The notes below the pieces were generated by a model. That model saw only the letters and a program-made list of their open reading frames with translations. It was not told the DNA's origin and ran no database searches. Below are positions 1-7,420 of a stretch of 46,567 nucleotides of DNA, piece after piece. Position 1 is the stretch's first letter; every line of letters begins with the position of its first letter. The stretch is from Sandaracinobacteroides sp964394815 (GTDB lineage Bacteria; Pseudomonadota; Alphaproteobacteria; Sphingomonadales; Sphingomonadaceae). The translations under genes and the position numbers were made by a program. Where the stretch lies: NCBI GenBank assembly GCA_964394815.1, contig CAYMZC010000002.1, forward strand, positions 1-46,567, in the 5' to 3' direction.

Positions 1-970
1 GGGGAGTTCCATCGAAACGGAGCAGCTCCTCCTTCGTGAGCCTGCGCATCATGTCTTCGGTGTCGGCGTAGTGCACACCGTCCCTGAAGCGGCCCTCAAA
101 CCGGTCACCGTCGAGCAGTGCCATGAAGAGCTGGAAGTCTTCCTCTTTGCCGTTGTGGGGAGTGGCTGACATCAGCAGCAGGTGGCGGCACATCTGCCCC
201 AGCGACTGCCCCAGCTGGTAGCGTTTGGTGTACTTCACGTCGCCGCCGAAGTAGGTAGCTGACATCCTGTGGGCTTCGTCGCAGATGATCAGGTCCCACT
301 CCTGGGAGCTGAGGAGCTTCTGTTGGAGCTCTTCGTTCCGTGCCAGCACGTCAAGCCGCGCGATCAGGCGGTTCCTGTCGTTGAAGGCGTTCCCGGACCT
401 CGAGTTCTCGATCATGTCCCGTGTGAGGATGTCGAATTCCAGAGAGAACTTCTCGCCAAGCTCATCCTGCCACTGCTCGACCAGGCTGCCGGGGGCGACC
501 ACCAGGCAACGCTCCAGATCGCTCCGTGCGATCAGCTCCTTGATGAGGAGCCCGGCCATGATGGTCTTTCCTGCTCCGGGGTCATCGGCGAGCAGGAAGC
601 GCAGCGGCTGCCTCGGCAGCATCTCGCCATAGACGGCCGAGATTTGGTGGGGCAGCGGGTCAACCAGGCTTGTGTGGATGGCGAGGTAAGGGTCGAAGTA
701 GTGCGCCAGCTTGATCCGGTTGGCTTCCGTCACCAGCCGCAGGAGGGCCCCGTCGGCATCGAAGGACCAGATGCGTCCGTCGGCTTCGATCGAGAGGCGG
801 TGCTCATCATCCCGGTAGAGGGTTGCCTCAGCCACCGAGCCCGACTGTGCACGGTAGACGACGTTGATGGCCTGCTGACCGATCCAGTCAACCGACAGCA
901 CCTCGACGGGTCCGCCGGAAGCGATGCCCTGAACGCTCGCCCCGTTCTTGATCTCTTCCAGCCGCACCAT
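1..970 (-). CDS. SNF2-like DEAD/DEAH helicase of an anti-phage cassette, N-terminal part
   Basis: Reading the minus strand from ATG 970 gives 323 codons with no stop before the window edge, so only the N-terminal part is present. An ATP-driven superfamily-2 translocase is clear: motif I DDPGAGKT (residues 129-136), motif Ia VVAPGSLVEQWQDE (157-170), motif II DEAH (231-234) and motif III MSATPHNGK (267-275). The first 100 residues form the leader typical of large helicases (about 1000 aa) that accompany DNA methylases in defence loci. The two best matches I know are DrmD of class 1 DISARM and the helicase of DUF499/DUF3780/DUF1156 anti-phage cassettes; the partner genes lie outside the window, so I cannot choose. 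The start is supported by GGGGGA just upstream. It lies in the tRNA-Thr-linked island and is transcribed away from the tRNA. It uses AGG arginine codons that the core genes largely avoid, which fits transfer. Confidence 0.85.
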   Translation of the reverse strand, partial: MVRLEEIKNGASVQGIASGGPVEVLSVDWIGQQAINVVYRAQSGSVAEATLYRDDEHRLSIEADGRIWSFDADGALLRLVTEANRIKLAHYFDPYLAIHTSLVDPLPHQISAVYGEMLPRQPLRFLLADDPGAGKTIMAGLLIKELIARSDLERCLVVAPGSLVEQWQDELGEKFSLEFDILTRDMIENSRSGNAFNDRNRLIARLDVLARNEELQQKLLSSQEWDLIICDEAHRMSATYFGGDVKYTKRYQLGQSLGQMCRHLLLMSATPHNGKEEDFQLFMALLDGDRFEGRFRDGVHYADTEDMMRRLTKEELLRFDGTP

Positions 971-1105
971 CGTCCCCCGAACTCCCCACGCACGTTCAAC
1001 TCGTCACGGCTCATTTGTGGCCGCAGAACCCAGGGGCTTCAACCCGTGGCCTTCTTGCCTAACCTTCAACCATAGCAGCTGCTGAGATGCTAAAGAGGCT
1101 AGACG

Positions 1106-1130
1106 GTGCCGATTTGGACCAGATCGGCAC
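1106..1130. repeat. 25-bp near-perfect palindrome between helicase and integrase
   Basis: GTGCCGAT and ATCGGCAC (8-bp arms) enclose TGG-A-CCA, so only one symmetric position fails to pair. It lies in the 235-bp space between the integrase stop and the helicase start. It could be a protein-binding operator for the helicase operon (the centre is about 148 bp from its ATG), a recombination directionality site, or the hairpin of a terminator. No T-run follows on the minus strand, and only TTTGC follows on the plus strand. The rest of 971-1205 shows no gene I can support. Confidence 0.5.
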
Positions 1131-1205
1131 TTTGCTGCTGACGACGGTCTGAGGGCGAGCGGCGGCTGGCATGTTGGGGGCTTTGGGACCCTTACCGTCC
1201 TTGGC

Positions 1206-2873
1206 CTATGCACCCTCGATCTCAAAGCGAGGGATGCGGGCTATGGCCTCGGCCTTGGCGGATAACCTGCCGCCCCTCGTCCCATAGCGGCGACCCACGG
1301 AGCCCCCAGAGTGACCCTGGACCCCATCAGCCATCCTTTCCTCCATCGCTCCATAGGAAAGCTCCTTGAACGTGTGGCGCCAGCCGTGGTTCGGCTGGAC
1401 GTTCGGGTCAGTAATGCCGACCTCGTTTCTGACCCGGTCCCGCAACCGCTCGCCGGCCTTCTTGCGGTAGCGGTTCCCCGCTCCCTTGGCCCGCTGGCGG
1501 GTCGGGTCGTAGAAGATCGGGCCGGGCTGCAGCTTGTCCACGAGCTCCACAAAGCCCTGCTCGATCAGGTGCGGGTGGAGTGGGACCTCGCGGGCCTCGT
1601 TGTTCTTCACACCACCGGCCTCTGGGGTGATGCGGATGGCCCAGATGCCCTCCTCCTCGAAGACGTCTTCCTTCCTGAGCTGGGTAAGCTCGTTCACCCG
1701 GGCGCCAGTGTAGGCACACAACCAGGGGACCCACCTGCGGGCACGCGCTTGGTAGGCGTTTAGGGCAGGGCTGTGGGGTCCCAAGGCGGCCTTGAGGACT
1801 GCTCGAGCCTCTTCATCGGTGAACGACCGTTCTCGGAGTTTCGGCTTTGGCGGTGCGAGAACGACCAAGTCCTGTGCCACGTTGGTCGGCAACAGCCGCT
1901 CGGTCTTCGCGTACTGTAGCGTCGCCTTGACCGTGGAGAGATACTTGGACCTCACGGTCACCGGGTCCCGCATGGTGCCCTTCTTGGTCTTCTCGGCCAG
2001 CAGCGCATCCCGCCACCTCCTGAGGTCCTCGAAGCTGATCTTGGCGGCGTCATCATGGCCCAGGAAGTCGATCAAGGCCTGGAGGTAGGCGCGGCTCTCG
2101 CGCCTGCCAGCCTCTCTGATGCCCTTGCGCTCGGCATAGGTGTTGTAGGTGGCCAGCAAGGGAACTCTGGCGGCCGTGGGGTTCGCCGAGGTCTTCCGAG
2201 GCGGTGCCTCGGGCTCCGGCGGCGTGGGGACATCGTCGCCGTCGAGCCGACGAAGGGCGCCATCGACAGCAGCAAGGGCGGCATCGTTGAGTGCCCGGCA
2301 GAGGGTCCGCATGCCCTCGTTCTGAGCTGGGTCGAGCACGAAGCCCCGGCTCTCCGCGAAATCGATGGCGACCGAGCCCCAGAGGTCCAAGATGCCGACG
2401 ATTTCCCCAGTTGCCTTCAGCCTCCGGAACGTAGGCAACCCGGCCGACAGGGCCTCCCGCGCCTTGTTGGCCAGGATTTCTCCAGGGCGCTCCCAGGGGC
2501 CCAGGTGCTTGAAGCCAGCGGCCCGCAGTTCTTCGGCGAGCTGGTTGTGGGTTTCATGTGCCTCGGCATCCCACAGGAGCTCTTCCTCCCGGGCAAGCAC
2601 ATGGCTTCGGAATGCCTCGGCCAGGTAGGCGATCAGCGGCGCGTCGAGAGTGTCGAAATCACCTGTCAGCTTGCGGCGTGCTTGGGCGACCTGCTAGGCG
2701 TAGTCGTTCCCGCACCGCTCATAGCGCGACATGAAGCCCTTGCTGTCCCGGTGCCCAAGCGACCGGATGAAACGGGTTGTGGGGAACTGCGACCTCACGT
2801 CCAGAGGCCAGTATCGCCGGTAGAACCACAGCCCGGAGGGCTTCTGGACGGTATGCTTCACGACCAGCACCAT
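1206..2873 (-). pseudogene. Tyrosine recombinase (island integrase) with in-frame amber stop
   Basis: Two same-frame pieces form one phage-type integrase of about 555 codons, separated only by a TAG at 2696-2694 (codon 60). The first piece (from ATG 2873: VVKHTVQKPSGLWFYRR, then RSLGHRDS) is the DUF6538-type N-terminal domain. The second has the catalytic core: Arg in CAYTGARVNELTQLR, a beta-hairpin Lys in GGVKNNEAREV, HGWRHTF (His/Arg box), GHSGG and the C-terminal Tyr in RRYGTRGG. The reading frame stays open for 31 codons between the TAG and the first downstream ATG (2600). A single C-to-T change (CAG to TAG) explains it best. A restart at 2600 would give a 464-residue protein that keeps the catalytic domain but lacks the N-terminal arm-binding domain, so residual activity cannot be excluded. 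An assembly error at one base is the other possibility. Confidence 0.8.
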
Positions 2874-2966
2874 GACGCAATTGCGCCCTCGCCTTGCACC
2901 CCGTGCCAGGCGCAAGATGCTGATGAAGAAGGGTTTCCCTTGTCCGTCAAGGCGTTGGTGGAACGC

Positions 2967-3042
2967 TGGTGCCGCTTAGGTGACTCGAACACCTGACCCC
3001 ATCATTACGAATGATGTGCTCTACCGGCTGAGCTAAAGCGGC
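2967..3042 (-). tRNA. tRNA-Thr (anticodon CGT)
   Basis: The minus strand folds into a full cloverleaf: acceptor GCCGCTT (3042-3036) pairs with AAGCGGC, the anticodon loop is TTCGTAA in a CATCA/TGATG stem, and the T arm is AGGTG-TTCGAGT-CACCT. The discriminator is A and CCA is encoded (2969-2967). Anticodon CGT reads the threonine codon ACG, which is common in this GC-rich genome. Its 3' end is the likely attachment site of the adjacent island, and the gene is left intact. Confidence 0.96.
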
Positions 3043-3059
3043 CTCCAGCGAGGTGGGGC

Positions 3060-3088
3060 GCTTAGCAGCATCGGGGGGTTTAATTCAA
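3060..3088 (-). promoter_or_regulatory. Promoter of tRNA-Thr
   Basis: On the minus strand TTGAAT (3088-3083) and CTAAGC (3065-3060) are separated by exactly 17 bp, about 17 bp before the tRNA 5' end. The discriminator that follows is GCCCCAC, C-rich as in stringently controlled promoters. The same -10 hexamer and a similar discriminator occur before proS. Confidence 0.55.
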
Positions 3089-3115
3089 GAGGGTAGACGT
3101 CTAGGCGCTTTTTCC

Positions 3116-3580
3116 ATGAGCGCCGACTCCAGCTATACACCCGCCCACCTGGGCCAGGCCTCCGGGCTGCCCGCCACGCCGGAAGAGGCGCGGCTCGATT
3201 ATCCGCCCAATCCGCACCCGGGCGCCCTCTATCTCGTGCGATTCGTCGCGCCCGAGTTCACTTCGCTCTGCCCGGTGACCGGCCAGCCCGATTTCGCGCA
3301 TCTCGTCATCGATTATGTGCCGGGAGAGCGGATTGTCGAATCGAAGGCGCTTAAGCTTTTTCTCGGGTCCTTCCGCAACCACGCCGCCTTCCACGAGGCC
3401 TGCACCGTCGGCATCGGCAAGCGCCTGTTCGACGAGATGCAGCCACAGTGGCTGCGAATCGGCGGCTACTGGTATCCGCGCGGCGGGATCCCGATCGATG
3501 TGTTCTGGCAATCCGGCCCGCCGCCTGCGGGCCTGTGGCTGCCCGATCAGGGCGTTCAACCATATAGAGGGAGAGGTTAA
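3116..3580 (+). CDS. queF: NADPH-dependent 7-cyano-7-deazaguanine reductase
   Basis: It reduces preQ0 to preQ1 with NADPH in cytosolic queuosine biosynthesis. The 154-residue product is the short type I (FolE-like) form. Visible are the nucleophilic Cys52 in TSLCPVTGQPDF, the proton-relay Asp59, the QueF motif ESKALKLFL (75-83) and Glu94 in AFHEA. ATG 3116 is chosen because the family starts shortly before the SYTPAHLGQ segment; 21 in-frame codons upstream have no conserved content. The TAA stop overlaps the ATG of the next gene by one base (TAATG), so translation of the two is probably coupled, although racemase and queuosine synthesis are functionally unrelated. No other queuosine gene is nearby. 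Confidence 0.93.
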   Translation: MSADSSYTPAHLGQASGLPATPEEARLDYPPNPHPGALYLVRFVAPEFTSLCPVTGQPDFAHLVIDYVPGERIVESKALKLFLGSFRNHAAFHEACTVGIGKRLFDEMQPQWLRIGGYWYPRGGIPIDVFWQSGPPPAGLWLPDQGVQPYRGRG

Positions 3581-4710
3581 TGGCAGGTCCGCTTCAGGGA
3601 ATTCGCATCATCGAGATGGCAGGCATCGGCCCGGGGCCGTTCGCCGGGATGATGCTGGCCGATCATGGCGCCGAGGTGATCCGCGTGGACCGTCCCGGCC
3701 GCCCTTCGCCGGAACCGGTGCTGGGCCGCAACCGCAAGTCGATCGTGGTGGACCTGAAAACCCCCGAGGGCATCGCCATCGTGCGTGACCTCGTGAAATC
3801 GGCCGACGGCTTCTTCGAGGGGCTGCGCCCCGGCGTGATGGAGCGCCTTGGCCTGGGGCCGGACGTGCTGCTGGCCGACAACCCGAAGCTTGTCTATGGC
3901 CGCATGACCGGCTGGGGCCAGACCGGGCCCTATGCCCAGGCCGCCGGCCACGACATCAACTATATCGCGCTGGCTGGCGCCCTGCATGCCTATGGCCGTG
4001 CCGGCGAAAAGCCGACCCCGCCGATCAACATGGTGGGCGATTTCGGCGGCGGCGGCATGATGCTGGCCTATGGCATGGTGTGCGCCCTGCTTTCCGCCCA
4101 GAAGACCGGCAAGGGCCAGGTGATCGATTGCGCCATGACCGATGGCGCGGCCGTGCTGATGGCGATGATCTGGGGCTTCAAGGGCCTTGGCGCCTGGGTG
4201 GACGAGCGCGGGGTCAACATGCTCGATACCGGCGCCCATTTCTATGACACCTATGAATGCGCGGACGGCAAGTTCATCTCGCTGGGTTCCATCGAGCCGC
4301 AATTCTATGCCGAACTGCGCAAGCTGACGGGCCTGGACGCCGACCCCGAGTTCGACGCCCAGATGGACAAGTCGAAGTGGGGGCCGCTGAAGGACAAGCT
4401 GACCGCGCTGTTCAAGACCCGCACACGCGACGACTGGTGCAAGCTGATGGAGATGACGGACGTGTGCTTCGCGCCCGTGCTTTCCCTGACCGAGGCGCCA
4501 TCCCACCCGCACAATGCCGAACGCGGCACCTTCGCCGAGATCGGTGGCATGACCCAGCCGATGCCGGCGCCGCGTTATTCCGCAACGCCCTCGGGCACGC
4601 CTTCGGCCGCCCCCATGCCGGGAACGGATACGGAAGCGCTGCTGGCCGGGCTTGGCTATGATGCCGGCCGCATCGCCGGGCTGAAGGCTGCGGGCGCACT
4701 GGGCCGGTGA
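3580..4710 (+). CDS. Alpha-methylacyl-CoA racemase (CaiB/BaiF family)
   Basis: The enzyme interconverts 2R and 2S alpha-methylacyl-CoA thioesters, allowing branched-chain or sterol side-chain acyl-CoAs to enter beta-oxidation. At 376 aa it has the family length. The racemase catalytic set is visible: His124 in GHDINYIALAGALHAYG, Asp154 in VGDFGGG and Glu240 in LGSIEPQFY, matching the His/Asp/Glu described for the mycobacterial racemase. The GHDINY signature separates it from true CaiB/BaiF CoA-transferases, which use a catalytic Asp further along. The start overlaps the queF stop. The substrate is not evident; the acyl-CoA dehydrogenase at 32028 is a possible but distant partner. Its 3' end is triplicated (see the repeat at 4698-4736). 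Confidence 0.9.
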   Translation: MAGPLQGIRIIEMAGIGPGPFAGMMLADHGAEVIRVDRPGRPSPEPVLGRNRKSIVVDLKTPEGIAIVRDLVKSADGFFEGLRPGVMERLGLGPDVLLADNPKLVYGRMTGWGQTGPYAQAAGHDINYIALAGALHAYGRAGEKPTPPINMVGDFGGGGMMLAYGMVCALLSAQKTGKGQVIDCAMTDGAAVLMAMIWGFKGLGAWVDERGVNMLDTGAHFYDTYECADGKFISLGSIEPQFYAELRKLTGLDADPEFDAQMDKSKWGPLKDKLTALFKTRTRDDWCKLMEMTDVCFAPVLSLTEAPSHPHNAERGTFAEIGGMTQPMPAPRYSATPSGTPSAAPMPGTDTEALLAGLGYDAGRIAGLKAAGALGR

Positions 4711-4736
4711 ACTGGGCCGGTGAACTGGGCCGCTGA
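4698..4736 (+). repeat. 13-bp unit x3 carrying the stop codon of the racemase gene
   Basis: ACTGGGCCGGTGA occurs at 4698-4710 and 4711-4723, then with one change (GCTGA end) at 4724-4736. Each unit ends in TGA and the first TGA is the real stop. The unit length is not a multiple of three, so the copies place spare stops in other frames. Confidence 0.9.
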
Positions 4737-4840
4737 GCGATTTGGGGGTCTGCCGTCGGCAGGCCCCCGCCATCCGGCGCGCGGGGGCAGCCGCCGCCCG
4801 CCGGCTTGACTTATGCGGCCTGCACGACGAGCGCGGACCC

Positions 4841-6013
4841 ATGCCGCAACCCTATGCCACAGATCCCGCCCGTTCGCGCGGCCGCCTGCATCCCGAACCG
4901 GAAAGCCCGCTGCGCACAGTTTTTGCGCGCGATCGCGACCGGCTGATCCATTCCACCGCCTTTCGCCGCCTGCGCTACAAGACACAGGTGTTCGTGGCGC
5001 CCGATGGCGATCATTTCCGCGTGCGCCTCACGCACAGTCTCGAAGTGGCGCAGATCGCCCGCACCATCGCCCGCGTACTCGGGCTGGACGAGGATCTCGC
5101 CGAAGTCGTGGCGCTTGGCCATGATCTTGGCCACCCGCCCTTCGGCCATTCCGGAGAGGATGCGCTGGAACGCGCGATGCGGCCCCATGGCGGCTTCGAT
5201 CACAATGGCCATGCCATCCGCATCCTTACCCGGCTGGAAAGCCGCACGCCCGATCATGACGGCCTGAACCTCAGCTGGGAGGTGCTGGAAGGCCTTGCCA
5301 AGCATAATGGCCCGGTGACCGCCCCGGGCTGGGCCTTGCAGGCGCAGGATGCCATCCAGCCGCTGGACCTGTGGAGCCAGCCCGGCCTCGAGGCGCAGGT
5401 GGCGGCTCTTTCCGACGATATCGCCTACAATGCCCATGACCTCGATGATGGCCTGCGCGCCGGCCTGCTCGATCTTGATGCCGTGTGCGCGGCGGTGCCA
5501 TTGGTGGATGCGCTGTGGCGCGACGTGAAGGCCCGCTGGCCGGGCGAAGCGCGGCGCGGCAGGCTGGTGCCGCAGCTTGTCCGCGATCTCATCGGCGTTA
5601 TGGTGGAAAGCCTGCTTGCCGAAACGCGCACCCGTCTTGCCGAAGCCAGGCCCGGCTCGGCGGAGGATGTCCGCATGGCGGGCCGCCCGCTGGCGGCCTT
5701 CGGGCAGGGCATGTCCGAGGCGCTGCGCCCTCTGCGCCGCCATCTGTTCGAGACGATGTACACCAGCCCCACCGTCGCGCGGCTGAGGAAGCCGGCCGAG
5801 CAGGTGGTGGAGGAACTGTTCGCCACCCTGCACGAGGATCCGGCCGCGCTGCCGGAACGCTGGCGGGAGCGGCTGGAAACACAGGGAAGGGAAGAGCCAT
5901 GGCGCGCACGGATCGTGGGGGACTATGTGGCGGGCATGACGGACCGGTTCGCCATCCGCGAACATCGCCGGCTGACAGGCCGAAGCCCCATGCCGGACGA
6001 AAGCCTTTTCTAG
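4841..6013 (+). CDS. dgt: Deoxyguanosinetriphosphate triphosphohydrolase-like protein
   Basis: This is an HD-domain dNTPase that splits dNTPs, typically dGTP, into deoxynucleoside and triphosphate, controlling dNTP pools in the cytosol. The metal ligands are visible in order: His in RLTHSLEVAQIA, HD in ALGHDLGHPPFGHSG, and Asp in SDDIAYNAHDLDDGL. The 390-residue length fits the type 2 subfamily common in alphaproteobacteria. ATG 4841 gives the conserved start MPQPYATDPARSRGR; an in-frame TTG at 4742 would add 33 residues of no recognisable content. No strong Shine-Dalgarno sequence precedes it. The last 115 bp overlap the likely start of the next gene. Many alphaproteobacteria follow dgt with argS; here it is followed by a serine hydrolase. 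Confidence 0.93.
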   Translation: MPQPYATDPARSRGRLHPEPESPLRTVFARDRDRLIHSTAFRRLRYKTQVFVAPDGDHFRVRLTHSLEVAQIARTIARVLGLDEDLAEVVALGHDLGHPPFGHSGEDALERAMRPHGGFDHNGHAIRILTRLESRTPDHDGLNLSWEVLEGLAKHNGPVTAPGWALQAQDAIQPLDLWSQPGLEAQVAALSDDIAYNAHDLDDGLRAGLLDLDAVCAAVPLVDALWRDVKARWPGEARRGRLVPQLVRDLIGVMVESLLAETRTRLAEARPGSAEDVRMAGRPLAAFGQGMSEALRPLRRHLFETMYTSPTVARLRKPAEQVVEELFATLHEDPAALPERWRERLETQGREEPWRARIVGDYVAGMTDRFAIREHRRLTGRSPMPDESLF

Positions 6014-7413
6014 CAGCGCTGGTTGCGCTGGCGCTTCCGGGGGCTGCCATGGCCGCCACCTCGCCTGCCACGATTCAGGCCGCCGCCTCGCCCGATGCGC
6101 GCACGCTGGCGCTGGCGGCGGGCTGGAAGGCAGGTTTCCTGTGCTCGGGCCTGTTCGTCGCAGGCATGGCCGAGGCGGACATTGCCGCCAATGACCTTGA
6201 GGGCGGCTATCCCGAGCTTCAGCCCCATCTGGCAAGGCTGCAGGCCCGCATCCTGACTGGGCGCCGCCAGGTCGAGGTGGCCTTCGATCCGGCGCTTCCG
6301 CCCCGCGTCTCCCGCTTTGTTACGGGGCGCGGCTGCGTGCAGGCGCCGATCGGCGCCGACCCGGATCGCCTGCTGCCGCCGCCGCAGATGACGGGCGGTC
6401 CTGACCTGGCCCGGAGTGACGCCCGGCCCTGGCCGCTTGGCGACCGGGGCGCGCTTTCCCGGCTGCCGGCCCGGCAGGCCCGCGCGCTGGAGCCGCTGCT
6501 GGCTGCCGCTCTCGACGGCGCGCGCTATGGCGCGGGCGCCCGCACCAGCGCCCTGCTGCTGGTGAAGGACGGGCGCATCATCGCCGAGCGCTATGCCCGT
6601 GGAATCGGCATGCACACGCCGCAGCGGACATGGTCTGTCGCCAAATCCCTCACATCGGCGCTGCTGGGTGTTGCAGCGCGCGATGGCCTCGTCGATCCGC
6701 TGGCGCCAGCTGGCGTGCCCGAATGGTCCTGGCCGGGCGACCCGCGCGCGGCGATCACGGTCGACCAACTGCTCAGGATGCAGTCCGGCCTGTGGACGGA
6801 CGGCCCCGGAAACCGCACCGATGCGCTTTATTTCGGTGGCGCGGGCGTTGCGGAAACGGCGGCTGTCGCGCCGCTGGACATGGCGCCGGGCAGCCGTTTT
6901 CATTATGCCAACAACGACACGCTGCTGGCCGCCCGTGTGCTGATGGCCCGGCTGGGCGACGAAGCGCCAGCCTATGCCTACAGCCGGCTCCTGTGGCCGC
7001 TTGGCATGACCCGCACCACCATCGAGAGCGACTGGCAGGGCGCGCCGGTCCTGTCTTCGCAAGTGTGGATGACCGCGCGCGACATGGCGCGTCTGGCGCT
7101 TCTTCACCTAGACGATGGTGTTTTCGCAGGCCAGCGGCTGCTGCCCGAAGCCTGGGTTCAGGATGCGCTGACGCCCCTCGGCCCGCAGCCGGAGGACCGG
7201 CGCGGCCTTGGCTATGGCAGGGCCATCTGGCTGATGGGGCAAGAGCAGGGCCTTCCCGAAGGCAGCTTTGCCTTTCTGGGCAACCGCGGGCAGATCGCGA
7301 TCATCGTGCCATCTGAAAGGCTCATTGTCGTTCGTCGCGGTTTCGACCCGGCCGGCGTTTCCTTCGATGGCGCGGCCTTCACGCGGGAGGTGATCGCGGC
7401 CCTCAGCCGCTAG
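5899..7413 (+). CDS. Exported serine hydrolase (beta-lactamase/class C PBP-like)
   Basis: This is a periplasmic serine hydrolase of the class C beta-lactamase fold; the substrate (peptide, ester or beta-lactam) cannot be read from sequence. Catalytic motifs are SVAK (Ser246, Lys249) and YAN (Tyr336, Asn338), with a GNRGQ stretch near the C-terminus where the third motif lies. A hydrophobic export signal, FLAALVALALPGAAMA followed by ATSPA, overlaps the end of dgt. The only start upstream of the signal in this frame is ATG 5899, preceded by AAGGGAAGAG, but it adds a long basic n-region of about 34 residues and overlaps dgt by 115 bp. ATG 6049 would remove the signal peptide. The gene ends tail-to-tail with tilS, sharing CTAG. 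Confidence 0.75.
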   Translation: MARTDRGGLCGGHDGPVRHPRTSPADRPKPHAGRKPFLAALVALALPGAAMAATSPATIQAAASPDARTLALAAGWKAGFLCSGLFVAGMAEADIAANDLEGGYPELQPHLARLQARILTGRRQVEVAFDPALPPRVSRFVTGRGCVQAPIGADPDRLLPPPQMTGGPDLARSDARPWPLGDRGALSRLPARQARALEPLLAAALDGARYGAGARTSALLLVKDGRIIAERYARGIGMHTPQRTWSVAKSLTSALLGVAARDGLVDPLAPAGVPEWSWPGDPRAAITVDQLLRMQSGLWTDGPGNRTDALYFGGAGVAETAAVAPLDMAPGSRFHYANNDTLLAARVLMARLGDEAPAYAYSRLLWPLGMTRTTIESDWQGAPVLSSQVWMTARDMARLALLHLDDGVFAGQRLLPEAWVQDALTPLGPQPEDRRGLGYGRAIWLMGQEQGLPEGSFAFLGNRGQIAIIVPSERLIVVRRGFDPAGVSFDGAAFTREVIAALSR

Positions 7414-7420
7414 CCGCTAG
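7405..7420 (+). repeat. Duplicated 7-bp unit copying the stop of the serine hydrolase gene
   Basis: AGCCGCT occurs at 7405-7411 and 7412-7418 followed by AG, so TAG occurs twice (7411-7413 and 7418-7420). The same bases provide the stop of tilS on the other strand (7412-7410). Confidence 0.8.

Larger units (their letters stand above)
1..2966. mobile_element. Edge of a tRNA-Thr-integrated genomic island
   Basis: A tyrosine recombinase gene starts about 95 bp from the 3' end of a tRNA gene and reads away from it, followed by a defence-type helicase. This is the usual architecture of integrative elements that use a tRNA 3' end as attachment site. Everything to the right of the tRNA is alphaproteobacterial core. 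The left boundary and the second att copy (a repeat of the tRNA 3' segment) are outside the window, so the length is unknown. The integrase is broken, so self-driven excision is unlikely unless another recombinase supplies it. Confidence 0.75.

Noticed and set aside
1004..1225. 73-codon minus-strand frame between integrase and helicase
   Set aside because: Overlaps the integrase 3' end in another frame, spans the palindrome, and is Arg/Pro-rich without any motif.
4806..4840. CTTGAC near 4806 as a dgt promoter -35
   Set aside because: No -10 at 16-18 bp downstream.
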